DNA from: Bacteroidia bacterium
GTDB lineage: Bacteria > Bacteroidota > Bacteroidia > SpSt-205
Direction of reading: 5' to 3'
Length of the DNA stretch: 64,000 nt
Assembly (NCBI GenBank): GCA_025062295.1
Contig: JANXAJ010000002.1
Location: 60,635-124,634 of the forward strand
Part shown: one piece after another, positions 44,826-54,943 of the stretch
How the letters are laid out: every line of letters begins with the position of its first letter
Position numbering within the stretch: position 1 is the stretch's first letter
Position numbers and translations under genes: made by a program
The notes under the pieces: generated by a model
The model's database searches: none
Seen by the model: only the letters and a program-made list of their open reading frames with translations
Told to the model about the DNA's origin: nothing

Positions 44826-45866
44826 CTAAGCCGATGGAGAAACCCCTTCTCTCTGAGGAGAATCTCTACCCCTCAGACTATCCCAGCCAAGTTCCTGAAG
44901 CGGTTCTACATTTCCAAAAGGATCCTCTAAAAGCACCTGCTTATCCTCCCGAACATATCCTATCACATGGATCTGAGGCTCCTGCCTGAGCTTATCATAC
45001 TCAAAAACAGGAACCGTGAAAAGAAGCTCATATTCTTCTCCTCCATACACCATGAAAGCCGTAAGAGGCATATCATACAGCTCAGCAACCCTCTGAGTCT
45101 GCTCATGGAACGGAAGCCGGTGGAGATATACGTGAAACCCATATCCAGAGGCTTGAGCCAAAGCGTGGAGTCCCGCCGCTAAGCCGTCAGACAAGTCTGT
45201 CATGCTGGTAGGGATAATATTCAGCTCTGCTAAGCGAGCCACCATATCGCACCTCGCCTCTGGCTTGAGCTGGCGGCTCACTACATAGTTGAATCCAGAG
45301 ATGTCTGGCTGAAAAGTAGGATTCTGAAGGAAGACAGCTTTCTCACGCTGAAGGATCTTGAGTCCCGCATAAGCACCCCCTAAGTCTCCTGTAACGCAGA
45401 GAAGCTGACTGGGGTGAGCACCTCGGCGATATGCAATCTTAGATTTCTCTACCCGCCCCATAACTGCTACAGAAAGCCACAGATCCCGAGAGGCGGAGAT
45501 ATCACCACCGACCACAGCTACACTATACTTTTCCTCCACTCGTCTCAATCCCTCGTAAATATCCTCTATATAGGCAGGAGAAAGACCCTGAGGAATCCCG
45601 AGAGAAACCATCAAGAACAAAGGCTGCCCATTCATTGCACATATATCACTCATAGCGCTGGCAGCCGCCTTGTACCCTATATACCTTGGAGCATGATAGA
45701 TCCTATCGAAGTCCCACCCTTCGTATAGAGTATCCACTGAGAGAAGCCCATACTCCTTCTCATTCCACTCCCACACAGCCGCGTCATCGCCTATCCCGCA
45801 AGCTAAGAGAGAATGAGTCCCCCGCAGACGAGCTGCAAGAAGGTGGATAAGCTCTCTCTCCCGCAT
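44826..45866 (-). CDS. thiL: Thiamine-monophosphate kinase
   Basis: GIGDDAAVWEW; VDTLYEGWDF; YIGYKAAASAMSDICAMNGQPLF; GGDISASRDLWLSVAVMG; MTDLSDGLAAGLHAL. Confidence 0.93.
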   Translation of the reverse strand: MRERELIHLLAARLRGTHSLLACGIGDDAAVWEWNEKEYGLLSVDTLYEGWDFDRIYHAPRYIGYKAAASAMSDICAMNGQPLFLMVSLGIPQGLSPAYIEDIYEGLRRVEEKYSVAVVGGDISASRDLWLSVAVMGRVEKSKIAYRRGAHPSQLLCVTGDLGGAYAGLKILQREKAVFLQNPTFQPDISGFNYVVSRQLKPEARCDMVARLAELNIIPTSMTDLSDGLAAGLHALAQASGYGFHVYLHRLPFHEQTQRVAELYDMPLTAFMVYGGEEYELLFTVPVFEYDKLRQEPQIHVIGYVREDKQVLLEDPFGNVEPLQELGWDSLRGRDSPQREGVSPSA

Positions 45867-45869
45867 GGA

Positions 45870-46913
45870 CTAAGACTTGGAGACAAGCCCCAGCTCTTTA
45901 CTCATCTCAAGCATTCGCTCTATAGGACGACGAGCTGCCTCTATCGTAGCTGAGTCAAGAGTTACCTCAGGCATCTCGTACAAGAGAGTGTTATAGATCT
46001 TCTCTAAGGTATTCAACTTCATGTGAGGACAGGTATTACAACTGCAAGAGTACTCTGCTGGTGCCTGGACTAGCTCCTTTTCCGGAGCAGCTTTCCGCAT
46101 CTGATGGAGAATACCTGCCTCCGTCGCTACGATGAATCGCTTTACGGGAGACTTCACAACATAATTCAGGAGAGCTGTCGTGGAACCTATAAAGTCCGCC
46201 TGCTCTAAAATCGCAGGCTCACACTCCGGATGGGCGATAAGCTCAGCATCAGCGTATTGCTCGCGAAGAGCCTTAATCTTTTGGTATGAGAAAATTGTAT
46301 GAACCATACATACTCCATTCCACAAGACCATCTCTCGTCCTGTCTTCTTCATCACATACATACCAAGATTTCTATCAGGAGCGAAGATAATCTTCCAATC
46401 AGATGGCAGGGCTTTCACGATCGGTACTGCATTAGAGGAGGTTACGATAATGTCACTCATCGCCTTGATAGCAGCAGATGTATTGATATAGCTGACAACT
46501 TTATAGTCAGGATACTTCAGCTTGAAAGCAGCAAACTCATCTGGCGGACAGCTGTCCGAAAGAGAACAGCCAGCGTTAAGATCAGGAATAAGGACTTTCT
46601 TGTTAGGATTGAGAATCTTGGCGGTCTCTGCCATAAAGTGGACTCCAGCAAAAAGGATAATATCCGCATCTGTTTCTGCTGCCCTCTGTGAGAGCCCCAA
46701 ACTATCCCCTACAAAGTCGGCAATGTCTTGAATGTCCGCATCCTGGTAATAGTGAGCCAAGAGGATGGCGTTCTTCTCTTTCTTGAGCCGCTCTATCTCA
46801 GCAAAAAGGTCTATCCCTAAGGGAGGCTGGAGGGGAATGTATCCGTATTTCTCCACTACGGTAGCTATATCTCTGTGAGGCGATGAGGCTGTGGATATGT
46901 GGAACATACACAT
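45870..46913 (-). CDS. nadA: Quinolinate synthase A
   Basis: [70 protein letters not shown]. Start may be ATG 46907. Confidence 0.95.
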   Translation of the reverse strand: MCMFHISTASSPHRDIATVVEKYGYIPLQPPLGIDLFAEIERLKKEKNAILLAHYYQDADIQDIADFVGDSLGLSQRAAETDADIILFAGVHFMAETAKILNPNKKVLIPDLNAGCSLSDSCPPDEFAAFKLKYPDYKVVSYINTSAAIKAMSDIIVTSSNAVPIVKALPSDWKIIFAPDRNLGMYVMKKTGREMVLWNGVCMVHTIFSYQKIKALREQYADAELIAHPECEPAILEQADFIGSTTALLNYVVKSPVKRFIVATEAGILHQMRKAAPEKELVQAPAEYSCSCNTCPHMKLNTLEKIYNTLLYEMPEVTLDSATIEAARRPIERMLEMSKELGLVSKS

Positions 46914-47067
46914 AAGGTAACAAAAACTTGTCTGATAGAGAGCAAAGAAGGGAAGTCTTCTTGTGTGGATGACTGGAAGAGAGGTATTACTAAGAGGTCA
47001 GCTAAAGAGGGATAGAAAGGCTTCGCTCTATATTTGGAGTGGAGATTGTCCCTATAAGCCAAAAGGC

Positions 47068-48249
47068 ATGCCTCACATTATTCACTGCATTATCCACAAT
47101 CTTGTGTATGATCAGCGGCTGCATAAGCTAGCTCTGACAACGAGACAAGTGGGGGTGACTGAAGTGATTGGGATTATTTCACCTCGGACGAAAGCTAATC
47201 TCCCTGGGCGTCCCTACAGCGTACGTCGGCTGTGGGTGCCAGTAGGGAGGGGTCCTCTATTCTTTCTGATAGCAAACCTTCGCTTTTTTCTCCACTTACT
47301 TCTAAGACGGCGCTGGGATGCCGTTATTGCAAGCGATTTAGCGGCACTGCCTGGCTGCTGGCTCGCTGCAAAGCTGCGGAGGAAGGTGATTCTGCTGGAT
47401 AGCCGGGAGCTTTTTACTCAGACCCCTTTCCTTGTGCATCGTCCTTTGGTTCGTTGGCTCTGGGAAAGGGCAGAGAGGTTTCTCTATGCTAGGGTGCATT
47501 ACACTATAACAGTGAGCCCACCAATTGCTCGCTACTTTGAGAGGAAGTACCGTCGGCCTGTCTGGCTAGTCTATAACTTTCCTCCTCGGGGACAGGCCTT
47601 CGCAAGTCCTTGTCTGGCAGATAAGCTTCTTCTTTACCAAGGGATGCTCCATCCTTATCGGGGTCTGGAGGAGCTGATTCTTGCTTTGCGGGAGGTGGCT
47701 GAGTGGAAGCTTTGGATAATAGGAGATGGTCCTCTTCGTTCCTCTCTTGAGCATCTAGTTGAGAAGGAAAGGCTGGGTAGTCGGGTTCAGTTCTTTGGGA
47801 TTGTTCCTTTTGAGCTGCTGGAGCGCTACACTCGGCGGGCTACTTTCGGGGTTTCAGGGGAGATTCCCGTTGGACTGAATCATAAGTACGCCCTTCCCAA
47901 TAAGCTGTTTGACTACCTTCGGGAGGGGATTCCCGTACTGGGGGGAGAGGCTCCTCTTGTCCAACGAGTCATCAGGCATTATGAGTGCGGTAAGGTTATA
48001 GCTCCATGGACTCCTGGGAATATAGTGCAGATACTACAAGGGCTAAGTCAGGCGGAGGAGGAATATAAGGTATGGGTAGAAGGGGCTCGTCGGGCTGCTC
48101 AGGACCTTCATTGGGAGAAGCAAGCACCTTGCATCCATGCATGGGTAAGTTATGCTTTGAGCCGCTCTCCTCTTCCTCCCCAGAGAGAAGTAGGATCCTG
48201 TGCCTCCATACAGGCCTTCTCTACTTTGCTAGAGAGTTCCGAGGTTTAG
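47068..48249 (+). CDS. Glycosyltransferase (GT4-like)
   Basis: HIIHCIIHNLVYDQRLHKLA; LLYQGMLHPYRGLEELILAL; GDGPLRSSLEHLVEKERLGSRVQFFGIVPFELL. ATG 47068 preferred over 46963. Confidence 0.85.
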   Translation: MPHIIHCIIHNLVYDQRLHKLALTTRQVGVTEVIGIISPRTKANLPGRPYSVRRLWVPVGRGPLFFLIANLRFFLHLLLRRRWDAVIASDLAALPGCWLAAKLRRKVILLDSRELFTQTPFLVHRPLVRWLWERAERFLYARVHYTITVSPPIARYFERKYRRPVWLVYNFPPRGQAFASPCLADKLLLYQGMLHPYRGLEELILALREVAEWKLWIIGDGPLRSSLEHLVEKERLGSRVQFFGIVPFELLERYTRRATFGVSGEIPVGLNHKYALPNKLFDYLREGIPVLGGEAPLVQRVIRHYECGKVIAPWTPGNIVQILQGLSQAEEEYKVWVEGARRAAQDLHWEKQAPCIHAWVSYALSRSPLPPQREVGSCASIQAFSTLLESSEV

Positions 48250-48252
48250 GCT

Positions 48253-51200
48253 TCACACTACTTTCACCCAAGTCCAGAGGCGCTCTTCCAGATAAGGGTC
48301 CCAGGCATACAGCCGAATAGCATAGTGGTAAACGCCAGCATCTGAGATTTGTACTTGGCCATGGAAATATCCATCCTGTATGTGCTGAAGCGGGAAAGTG
48401 TAGATAGTCCCTGTAGCAGACTCAAAAACCACTTCAGCTTTGAGAGCTTCTGGAGGGATGCCTTCCCCGTCTGCGTGAAGCTCTATGCTGAAAGGGGTCT
48501 GGGTGGGATGCGCTCGCTCAGAGAAGGGAGGGAGAGAAATGGATCTAATCCGAACCTTATTCCACTGGGTCTGTAGGAGCTCTAAAAGGTTTAGCCGAGC
48601 CTTTTGAGTCTCAGGGTCTAGGCGCCGAAGTTGTGCAAAGGCTGGAGTATAAAGGTACTCATCGTACTCTTTTAGCATTCGTTGGGTAGAGAAGCGCTGA
48701 AGGACATACGATCGGGCTTTCTCCATTCGGGCGATCCATCCACTTGGAATCCCTCTTGCATCTCTCCGCCGATAGAGAGGGATAATCTCTTCTTTGAGAA
48801 TATAGGCAAGTTGAGTAGCTTCCCATGCATCTCGTATTTCTGGATTTTCGGTGCGACAGGGGGGGATGCTCCATCCTCCCGCTTCGTTGGGATCGACCTC
48901 TGCCCACCAGCCATCTGGTATGCTCAAGTGAAGGACCCCATTAAGAGCGGCTTTCATGCCACTGGTGCCGCTTGCTTCATTTCCGTAGATGGGGAGATTG
49001 AGCCAGACATCTACTCCTTGTACAAGGTAGCGAGCCATTTGGAGATCATAATCTGGTACGAAGAGCACCTTTCCGAGGAGAGGAGGCTCCAAGCTGCGCT
49101 GCCAGAGAGTTTTTAGCATCTTTTTTCCCTCCTCATCTTTAGGATGAGCTTTTCCTGCGAGAATAAGCTTAATGGGGGCTTCGGCGATTAGTTTTCGCAT
49201 GCTTTCTTGCTCCACCAGCAAGCTGTGGCGTTTGTAGGTAGCCATTCGGCGAGCAAATCCTATAAGGAGAGTAGTCTCCTCTAATGAACTGAAAAAAGTC
49301 TGGATAGCCTCCAGATAAGCAACGGGACTAGGCTCTGAGAGGAGGCGGCGCCGAAGGTAAGCAAGGAGGGCATTTCGGAGATGCTGGTGATTCTCCCAGA
49401 TATGAGGAGATCGGCTCCACTGGGAGGCTTGCCAAGTAGGGATATGAACTCCGTTTGTAATGCCTCGGATGGGAATCTCTGCGGGCAAATACCCCTCGTA
49501 GAGAGGAGCAAACATCTTCTTAGAGATGCGAGCATGGAGTTGACTAACTGCGTTTGTGCGTCCAGCGAAGCGCAAACAGAAAGAGGTGAGGGAGAATTTG
49601 TCAGGCTGAGAAGGGCTCTTACCGCTCTCTATGAAGGTCTCCCAACTGATCCCTATATCGGCAATGATAGGAGCGAGGTACTTCCGTAGAAGCTCTGGAG
49701 GGAATGCATCATGACCGGCAGGAACGGGCGTGTGAGTAGTGAAGAGAGTCCGTAAGCGAGCTTCTTCTTGAGCTGCAAGCAGGGAAAGTCCCTGCTGACG
49801 CAGGCGCTGCCATAGTGCCAAAAGGTGGAAAGCAGGGTGCCCTTCGTTATAGTGAAAGAGGTCTATCTCTATTCCCAGCGCCTCTATGAGAGCTTGGGCA
49901 CCAAACCCTAAGACTATCTCCTGTTGGAGTCGTTTCTCTGGCTCACCTTCATAGAGGCGAGCTGTGATGGTGCGCAACTCTGGGAGGTTTTCTGAGAGGT
50001 CAGCATCCAGAAGGTAGAGAGAAACCCTTCCTACCTGTACCTTCCATACTTTGAGTAAAAGGGGCTTCTCTCCTAGCAAGAGACTAAGGCGAAGCCACCG
50101 TCCATCAGGGGTTCGCACGGGTTCCATTGGCAGGTCTGTAAAACGCAGAGGAGCATTTTCTGAGATCTGCTCCCCTTCTGGACTAATTTGCTGCTGGAAG
50201 TATCCTTGCCGATAGAGTAGCCCGATGGCGACAAGAGGATAGCCGTTATCGCTGGCTTCCTTTAGGTAATCGCCTGCCAAGACTCCCAGTCCCCCAGAGT
50301 AAAAGGGAAGACACTTCGCCAGTCCATATTCCATGCAGAGATAAGCCACTTTAGGCTTATCGGATTGGAGGGGCTGAGCCATGTAGCTCTGAAACTGATG
50401 AAGCACCTGTCCAAAAAGCCGAAGAAATTCTTCGTCTCTGCTTAGGGCTTCCCATCGGTGATTGGGGGTGTGATTAAGGATCCAGACTGGATTTTCGGAA
50501 TTTTCCCACGCCTCGGGGTAAATGAAGTGAAAAAGGTGCTGAGCATCGGGATTCCAGCTCCACCAGAGATTATAAGCGAGGCTTGTCAACGGACGTATAG
50601 CTTCAGGTAGGAGAGGTAGGAAAAAAGCCCTGTGCCAGATGAAGGTTCTCTTTTCAGTAGGCGGGGGTGGTGGGGTGTAACGATACCATAGGCGAGCCTG
50701 AGCCTTTGTGAGAGCGACCTGATAGGCTTGTCGATAGAACGGAAGAAAATGAGACCAGCGGGTCCGTTCTGAGAGCCGCAGCGCCTCCGTATGGAGGCGG
50801 CTCTTTTCCTTCACCCCTGTATTCAATCGGCGATAAAGCCAGTCCAGAATTTGCCCAGGGGGATCTGCTGCTTCGTAATCTATAAGGGAGAGGGCCTCGG
50901 GGAGGGGATGAACATGATCCAGCATCCACCGTCCGAACCCAGCTTGACGGGAGGAGAGGGTAGGGACCCCTACTCCTAAGCTCTCTTGTGGCGTATAGCC
51001 CCATGGCTCATACCGAGAAGGGAAAGCCGTCGCATCCACTGCTCCCAACAGAGCATAATAGGGAAGATTAAACACTCCGTCATTACCCTCAAGATACACG
51101 GGAAGGTAAGCAATCCGAATAGGGTCTTCAGGACATAGGGCAAGGGCCTTCAAATGCTGGAAAAGCTCGTTCTGCTCTGGGAATCGAAGCGTGTGACTAA

Positions 51201-52236
51201 TCCAAAAGGGCTTAGGGGATACTTCTCTCACGCCTGTGACGTCTGCTGGCATGGCAAAAAGCACAGCCAGTTTCTTATGGAGAGAAGGAGCGGCTTTGTA
51301 CCGTCTGAGAGCTTCAATAAGGGTAAGGGTACCCTTATTACGGAGTTCCGGACGCCCACTATGGAGGAGCCAGAAGGGCTGCTCTGACCATCCCCATTTT
51401 TCGGATAGTGCTTTGAGCCATTCTCGGGCTTGACTTATAGGAATGTCTTTAGGGCGATCCCATCCGTTTGGAGTGATAACGTCTGCTCCATGTCCCAGAT
51501 AGAAGGCAGCCTCTTGGCTGACAATTTCACTCACGGTGGTATTAGCATCCGCTTGCTCCCATGCTGCCCGCTCTAAAGTATGCTTACTCAAAATTCGACG
51601 CTCTTTTAGCCACTCCTGAAGGTCCGATGAACCTATAAGTTCTCCCCCAGAGGCTCGTCCAGCTACAGTAGCGTGGGTGGTAAAGAGGGTTGCCACAGAG
51701 GGAGCATTTTCTTTGAGATAGAGGATACCTGCTCCTGTCAACCACTCATGAAAATGGGCTATCGTTTCTACTTCACCATAATAAAAGCTACGAAAACTCG
51801 CAATTACTTCGCCTGCGGTGTAGCCAAAAATAGCCGGCTCTATGTAGTCCCAGTCTCCCCAGAGCGAATCTACTCCATATCTCATCCACCACTGAGCGAA
51901 AAGTTCGTTCCTTTTGGAGAGGACAGGGTAGAAATCTATCAGCAGGAGAGGAATAGTCACTTTCGCAATGTGCCAGTAGCCTGCGTGAACAGTGACTCCT
52001 TTCTCTCTTTGGAAGTATTCTCGCCAGTCTGCATAAAGAGCTGGAATAGGCTCCCATTCTGTGTTTCTCCCAGGAAGGTAAGGCCCGATTAGCCAGTAGG
52101 TGCCGTCTTGCTGATGATATAAGAGAGGGGCTTTGCCTACAAGTACAGTATAAATGCCACCAACCTTATTTGCCACTTCCCAGCTCACCTCAAAAAGGAG
52201 TGAGACCCGTGAGGGTGGAAGTGGCTCATCCTTCAT
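48253..52236 (-). CDS. Fused GT3-like glycogen synthase and GT35-like alpha-glucan phosphorylase
   Basis: N-half FEVSWEVANKVGGIYTVLVGKA, AHFHEWLTGAGILYLKE, FPSRYEPWGYTPQESLG; C-half RPLTSLAYNLWWSWNPDAQ, AYLCMEYGLAKCLPFYSGGLGVLAGDYLKEASD, NEGHPAFHLL, GNEASGTSGMKAALNGVLHLSIPDGWWAE. Confidence 0.92.
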   Translation of the reverse strand: MKDEPLPPSRVSLLFEVSWEVANKVGGIYTVLVGKAPLLYHQQDGTYWLIGPYLPGRNTEWEPIPALYADWREYFQREKGVTVHAGYWHIAKVTIPLLLIDFYPVLSKRNELFAQWWMRYGVDSLWGDWDYIEPAIFGYTAGEVIASFRSFYYGEVETIAHFHEWLTGAGILYLKENAPSVATLFTTHATVAGRASGGELIGSSDLQEWLKERRILSKHTLERAAWEQADANTTVSEIVSQEAAFYLGHGADVITPNGWDRPKDIPISQAREWLKALSEKWGWSEQPFWLLHSGRPELRNKGTLTLIEALRRYKAAPSLHKKLAVLFAMPADVTGVREVSPKPFWISHTLRFPEQNELFQHLKALALCPEDPIRIAYLPVYLEGNDGVFNLPYYALLGAVDATAFPSRYEPWGYTPQESLGVGVPTLSSRQAGFGRWMLDHVHPLPEALSLIDYEAADPPGQILDWLYRRLNTGVKEKSRLHTEALRLSERTRWSHFLPFYRQAYQVALTKAQARLWYRYTPPPPPTEKRTFIWHRAFFLPLLPEAIRPLTSLAYNLWWSWNPDAQHLFHFIYPEAWENSENPVWILNHTPNHRWEALSRDEEFLRLFGQVLHQFQSYMAQPLQSDKPKVAYLCMEYGLAKCLPFYSGGLGVLAGDYLKEASDNGYPLVAIGLLYRQGYFQQQISPEGEQISENAPLRFTDLPMEPVRTPDGRWLRLSLLLGEKPLLLKVWKVQVGRVSLYLLDADLSENLPELRTITARLYEGEPEKRLQQEIVLGFGAQALIEALGIEIDLFHYNEGHPAFHLLALWQRLRQQGLSLLAAQEEARLRTLFTTHTPVPAGHDAFPPELLRKYLAPIIADIGISWETFIESGKSPSQPDKFSLTSFCLRFAGRTNAVSQLHARISKKMFAPLYEGYLPAEIPIRGITNGVHIPTWQASQWSRSPHIWENHQHLRNALLAYLRRRLLSEPSPVAYLEAIQTFFSSLEETTLLIGFARRMATYKRHSLLVEQESMRKLIAEAPIKLILAGKAHPKDEEGKKMLKTLWQRSLEPPLLGKVLFVPDYDLQMARYLVQGVDVWLNLPIYGNEASGTSGMKAALNGVLHLSIPDGWWAEVDPNEAGGWSIPPCRTENPEIRDAWEATQLAYILKEEIIPLYRRRDARGIPSGWIARMEKARSYVLQRFSTQRMLKEYDEYLYTPAFAQLRRLDPETQKARLNLLELLQTQWNKVRIRSISLPPFSERAHPTQTPFSIELHADGEGIPPEALKAEVVFESATGTIYTFPLQHIQDGYFHGQVQISDAGVYHYAIRLYAWDPYLEERLWTWVKVV

Positions 52237-52241
52237 GAAAG

Positions 52242-52249
52242 CAAAGGTA
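52242..52249 (-). promoter_or_regulatory. TACCTTTG box 5 nt before the glycogen synthase/phosphorylase ATG
   Basis: CAAAGGTA at 52242-52249; ATG at 52236. Confidence 0.65.
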
Positions 52250-52301
52250 AGCCTCCAGAGAGTACATTAGGAGTGGAACGTTTTTTGCCCTCCTCCTTGA
52301 C

Positions 52302-54896
52302 ATGCTTCGCAATCGGCTTTCTGTAACTCTATTTTTTATTCTGTGCGTCTGGGGGCAGCAGCCCCAGCCATGGAATCTATGGGGGATTTATCAGGACTCT
52401 ACGGGGACAGGTGTAGGTCCTGTAGAAGGGCAAGTCAGGTGCCCTGGTATTTATTGGATAGTGGTGGATACGAGCGGCATGGGAGCCCGAGATATTGAAA
52501 GCTGGCGACTCTACGAGGCTTCCTCTTCGTTCTATCCGATGACCACGATAGTCTTTGATGATCGGGGAGAGATTCCCTCAGGCGCGCCATTTCCTCCAGA
52601 AGGACTTGCAGATCGGCGTAAAGTGGGAGTAGAAGTCAACCTCTCTTGGGTCGGACAAGACCCTACTTTCATGCTGTGTGTGTATTATGCAAATGGCGAT
52701 TCGGCTATCGTGGGGAAGCGTTTTGGGTTTCCTCAAATAAGGATAGAGGTAGACGACCCTCCGTATTCTCAGAATCGGCTCTTCTGCCCCGGCAGCACAG
52801 TCTCTTTTCGGCTCGCAGTGTCATCGGATATAGACAGCTTTAAGGTAGGATATGGACCGAGCTCGGGAGATACAGTGCGCAACCAGACAACTTTTAGATT
52901 GACTGTACCCGCTCGTCATCCTTGGCAGCTCCAAGTCTTTTCTTATGCTTGTGGGCAGATGTATGATGATACTTACTTCCTTCAGACAGACCCCTCAGAG
53001 ATACCTGTACAGTCGTTGCCTTCCATATGGCCTCAGCATCTCTGCTTGGGAGACTCAGTAGGCATAGGTTCTTCTTGGGACTACTCGTTTAGAGGGTTCT
53101 CCGCTGATAGCGTTACGATTCTAAATCAGCAGCTCGCTGTGATTGGGGGCCTGCGCTTAGATGGAGCCGAGCGATTCTGGAGACCTACTGCCGAGGGAGT
53201 TTACTACCTCGTTTATAACCTCAAATATCCATGTAGCAGCTGGCTCTCTGGTGATACGACAGAGGTGAGAGTCTACGGAGGGTCTCTAAGAATACCGCCG
53301 ATCCGCATTTCCTCTTCCTATAGCCCGTCTGCGGGCAGCTGTCCAGGCACGCCTGTCTCCTTGCGAGCAGAGGGTGTGGGGTATATTCGCTGGGATCTCA
53401 ACTATGATGGAAACTGGGACACAGTGGGGTATGAGATCTCCGCAACTTTTGCGGGTGCGCCGCCCCATCAGCTCCGAATTGAGCAGGATTTAGGCTGCGT
53501 CAAACGAATAGATACTCTCCTTTGGGAACCCGAACAAAGAGATGAGCGTCCGCTCTTTAGTCTTCTTCTCTCTCCTCTTCCGCTCTGTCCATCTGATTCC
53601 CTTCAGATTTATATTTCTCCTTATGCTAACTTTTCTCTTGAGCAACCTAACGCTCTTATTGAAATTACAGCCTCTTGGCTCAATGCGGGGCAGCCATTTC
53701 GGCTATGGAGTCGGCTGGATACTCTCCTTCCTTCCCCAGCGAATCTCTCTTCTCATTTCCTCTCTGTTACCCTTGTGAATGGGTGTCTGGCTTCGGAGAC
53801 TACTACCTACCCTCTATACAATCTCGCAATCCCCCCCCAGGGAAGTTACACCCTCCTCGGAGCAGCTTGTAGGAATGACAGCGTCCTGTTTCAAATCATT
53901 CCAAATCTTTACTCAAATGAGGGAGAGGTAGAGGCAATTCGGTACATCTTACCGAATGGTACTGTCATAGAGCCTCTCAATCCTGGAGATACAGTCTCCT
54001 TTCTCTCTCCTCCTGCTCAAGTTCGGTACTTAACAGTGGAGAAAATTTATAGTTGCTTCCGACAATTTGTCGTACTTCCTTTACCTACTCTTCGGACGCT
54101 TCCCAATCTAAGGAGCTTTTCTCCTTTTCTTTGGGAAGAGACCTGTGCAAATTCAACCGTTTCATTTTACCTATCAGGTAGAGCTGCCAGAAAGCTACAA
54201 ATAGTTATAGGTGACTCTATAGTGTATGAGGGCATTCCCGAAGTAAGCTATTATGGAGGTAGAGATGTGGAGTATTTTGATATGTACGGAAGTTTTCGGG
54301 TGCCTCGCATTTCAGGACAGGTGCGGCTTCTTGCGATAGCAGAGGGATGTGGCGGTGTAAGGGATACCTTAGAGTGGGGAAGTGTGCAAGTTCGTCCTCT
54401 TCCCAAATTGAGTGGACTCTCCTTGAGTATAAGTGGGAATGTGCTGAGCTATTCTGTGAATGTTGATGCGGCAGATACGAATCAGGTGGTCTGGGATTTC
54501 GGAGATGGGAATGTAGTTACAGGGGTCCTGAGTGGCACTCATACTTATAGCCAAGGAGGTGAGTACACTGTGAGAGTATACGCCTACAACAGCTGTGGGG
54601 AAGACAGCCTCTCCCAGCAGGTCAGTGTGCCAACTACTCTCAAAGGAGCACGAGAAGGAGAAGGTTGGTCTCTCTTTCCTAACCCTGCACATGGGGAGGT
54701 AAGTATAAGTGCGGCTTTCCCTGTAGAAAACATACAGGTTACCATTTTTGACGGAGCGGGACGACGGGTTTCTCTCTATACCATAGAACGACTTCCTGCT
54801 CGTCTTTCCCTAAGCTTACCAGCTGGTCTCTATATGCTGCAAGTGCAGGCAGCAGGATATCTCCCTGCTCACCTCAAGCTATTGATAGTGGAATAA
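52302..54896 (+). CDS. T9SS cargo surface protein with PKD domain and C-terminal sorting domain
   Basis: NQVVWDFGDGNVVTGVLSGTHTYSQGGEYTVRVYAYNSCGED (PKD); C-term LFPNPAHGEVSIS...LPAGLYMLQVQAAGYLPAHLKLLIVE. Confidence 0.88.
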   Translation: MLRNRLSVTLFFILCVWGQQPQPWNLWGIYQDSTGTGVGPVEGQVRCPGIYWIVVDTSGMGARDIESWRLYEASSSFYPMTTIVFDDRGEIPSGAPFPPEGLADRRKVGVEVNLSWVGQDPTFMLCVYYANGDSAIVGKRFGFPQIRIEVDDPPYSQNRLFCPGSTVSFRLAVSSDIDSFKVGYGPSSGDTVRNQTTFRLTVPARHPWQLQVFSYACGQMYDDTYFLQTDPSEIPVQSLPSIWPQHLCLGDSVGIGSSWDYSFRGFSADSVTILNQQLAVIGGLRLDGAERFWRPTAEGVYYLVYNLKYPCSSWLSGDTTEVRVYGGSLRIPPIRISSSYSPSAGSCPGTPVSLRAEGVGYIRWDLNYDGNWDTVGYEISATFAGAPPHQLRIEQDLGCVKRIDTLLWEPEQRDERPLFSLLLSPLPLCPSDSLQIYISPYANFSLEQPNALIEITASWLNAGQPFRLWSRLDTLLPSPANLSSHFLSVTLVNGCLASETTTYPLYNLAIPPQGSYTLLGAACRNDSVLFQIIPNLYSNEGEVEAIRYILPNGTVIEPLNPGDTVSFLSPPAQVRYLTVEKIYSCFRQFVVLPLPTLRTLPNLRSFSPFLWEETCANSTVSFYLSGRAARKLQIVIGDSIVYEGIPEVSYYGGRDVEYFDMYGSFRVPRISGQVRLLAIAEGCGGVRDTLEWGSVQVRPLPKLSGLSLSISGNVLSYSVNVDAADTNQVVWDFGDGNVVTGVLSGTHTYSQGGEYTVRVYAYNSCGEDSLSQQVSVPTTLKGAREGEGWSLFPNPAHGEVSISAAFPVENIQVTIFDGAGRRVSLYTIERLPARLSLSLPAGLYMLQVQAAGYLPAHLKLLIVE

Positions 54897-54900
54897 ATGT

Positions 54901-54933
54901 AGGGCGGCGGCTGGATGACCCAGCTGCTGCCCT
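54901..54933. terminator. GC-rich hairpin 4 nt after T9SS cargo gene (terminator or REP-like element)
   Basis: AGGGCGGCGGCTGG-ATGAC-CCAGCTGCTGCCCT, two G-U pairs, between convergent genes. Confidence 0.65.
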
Positions 54934-54943
54934 ATGTTCTTAC

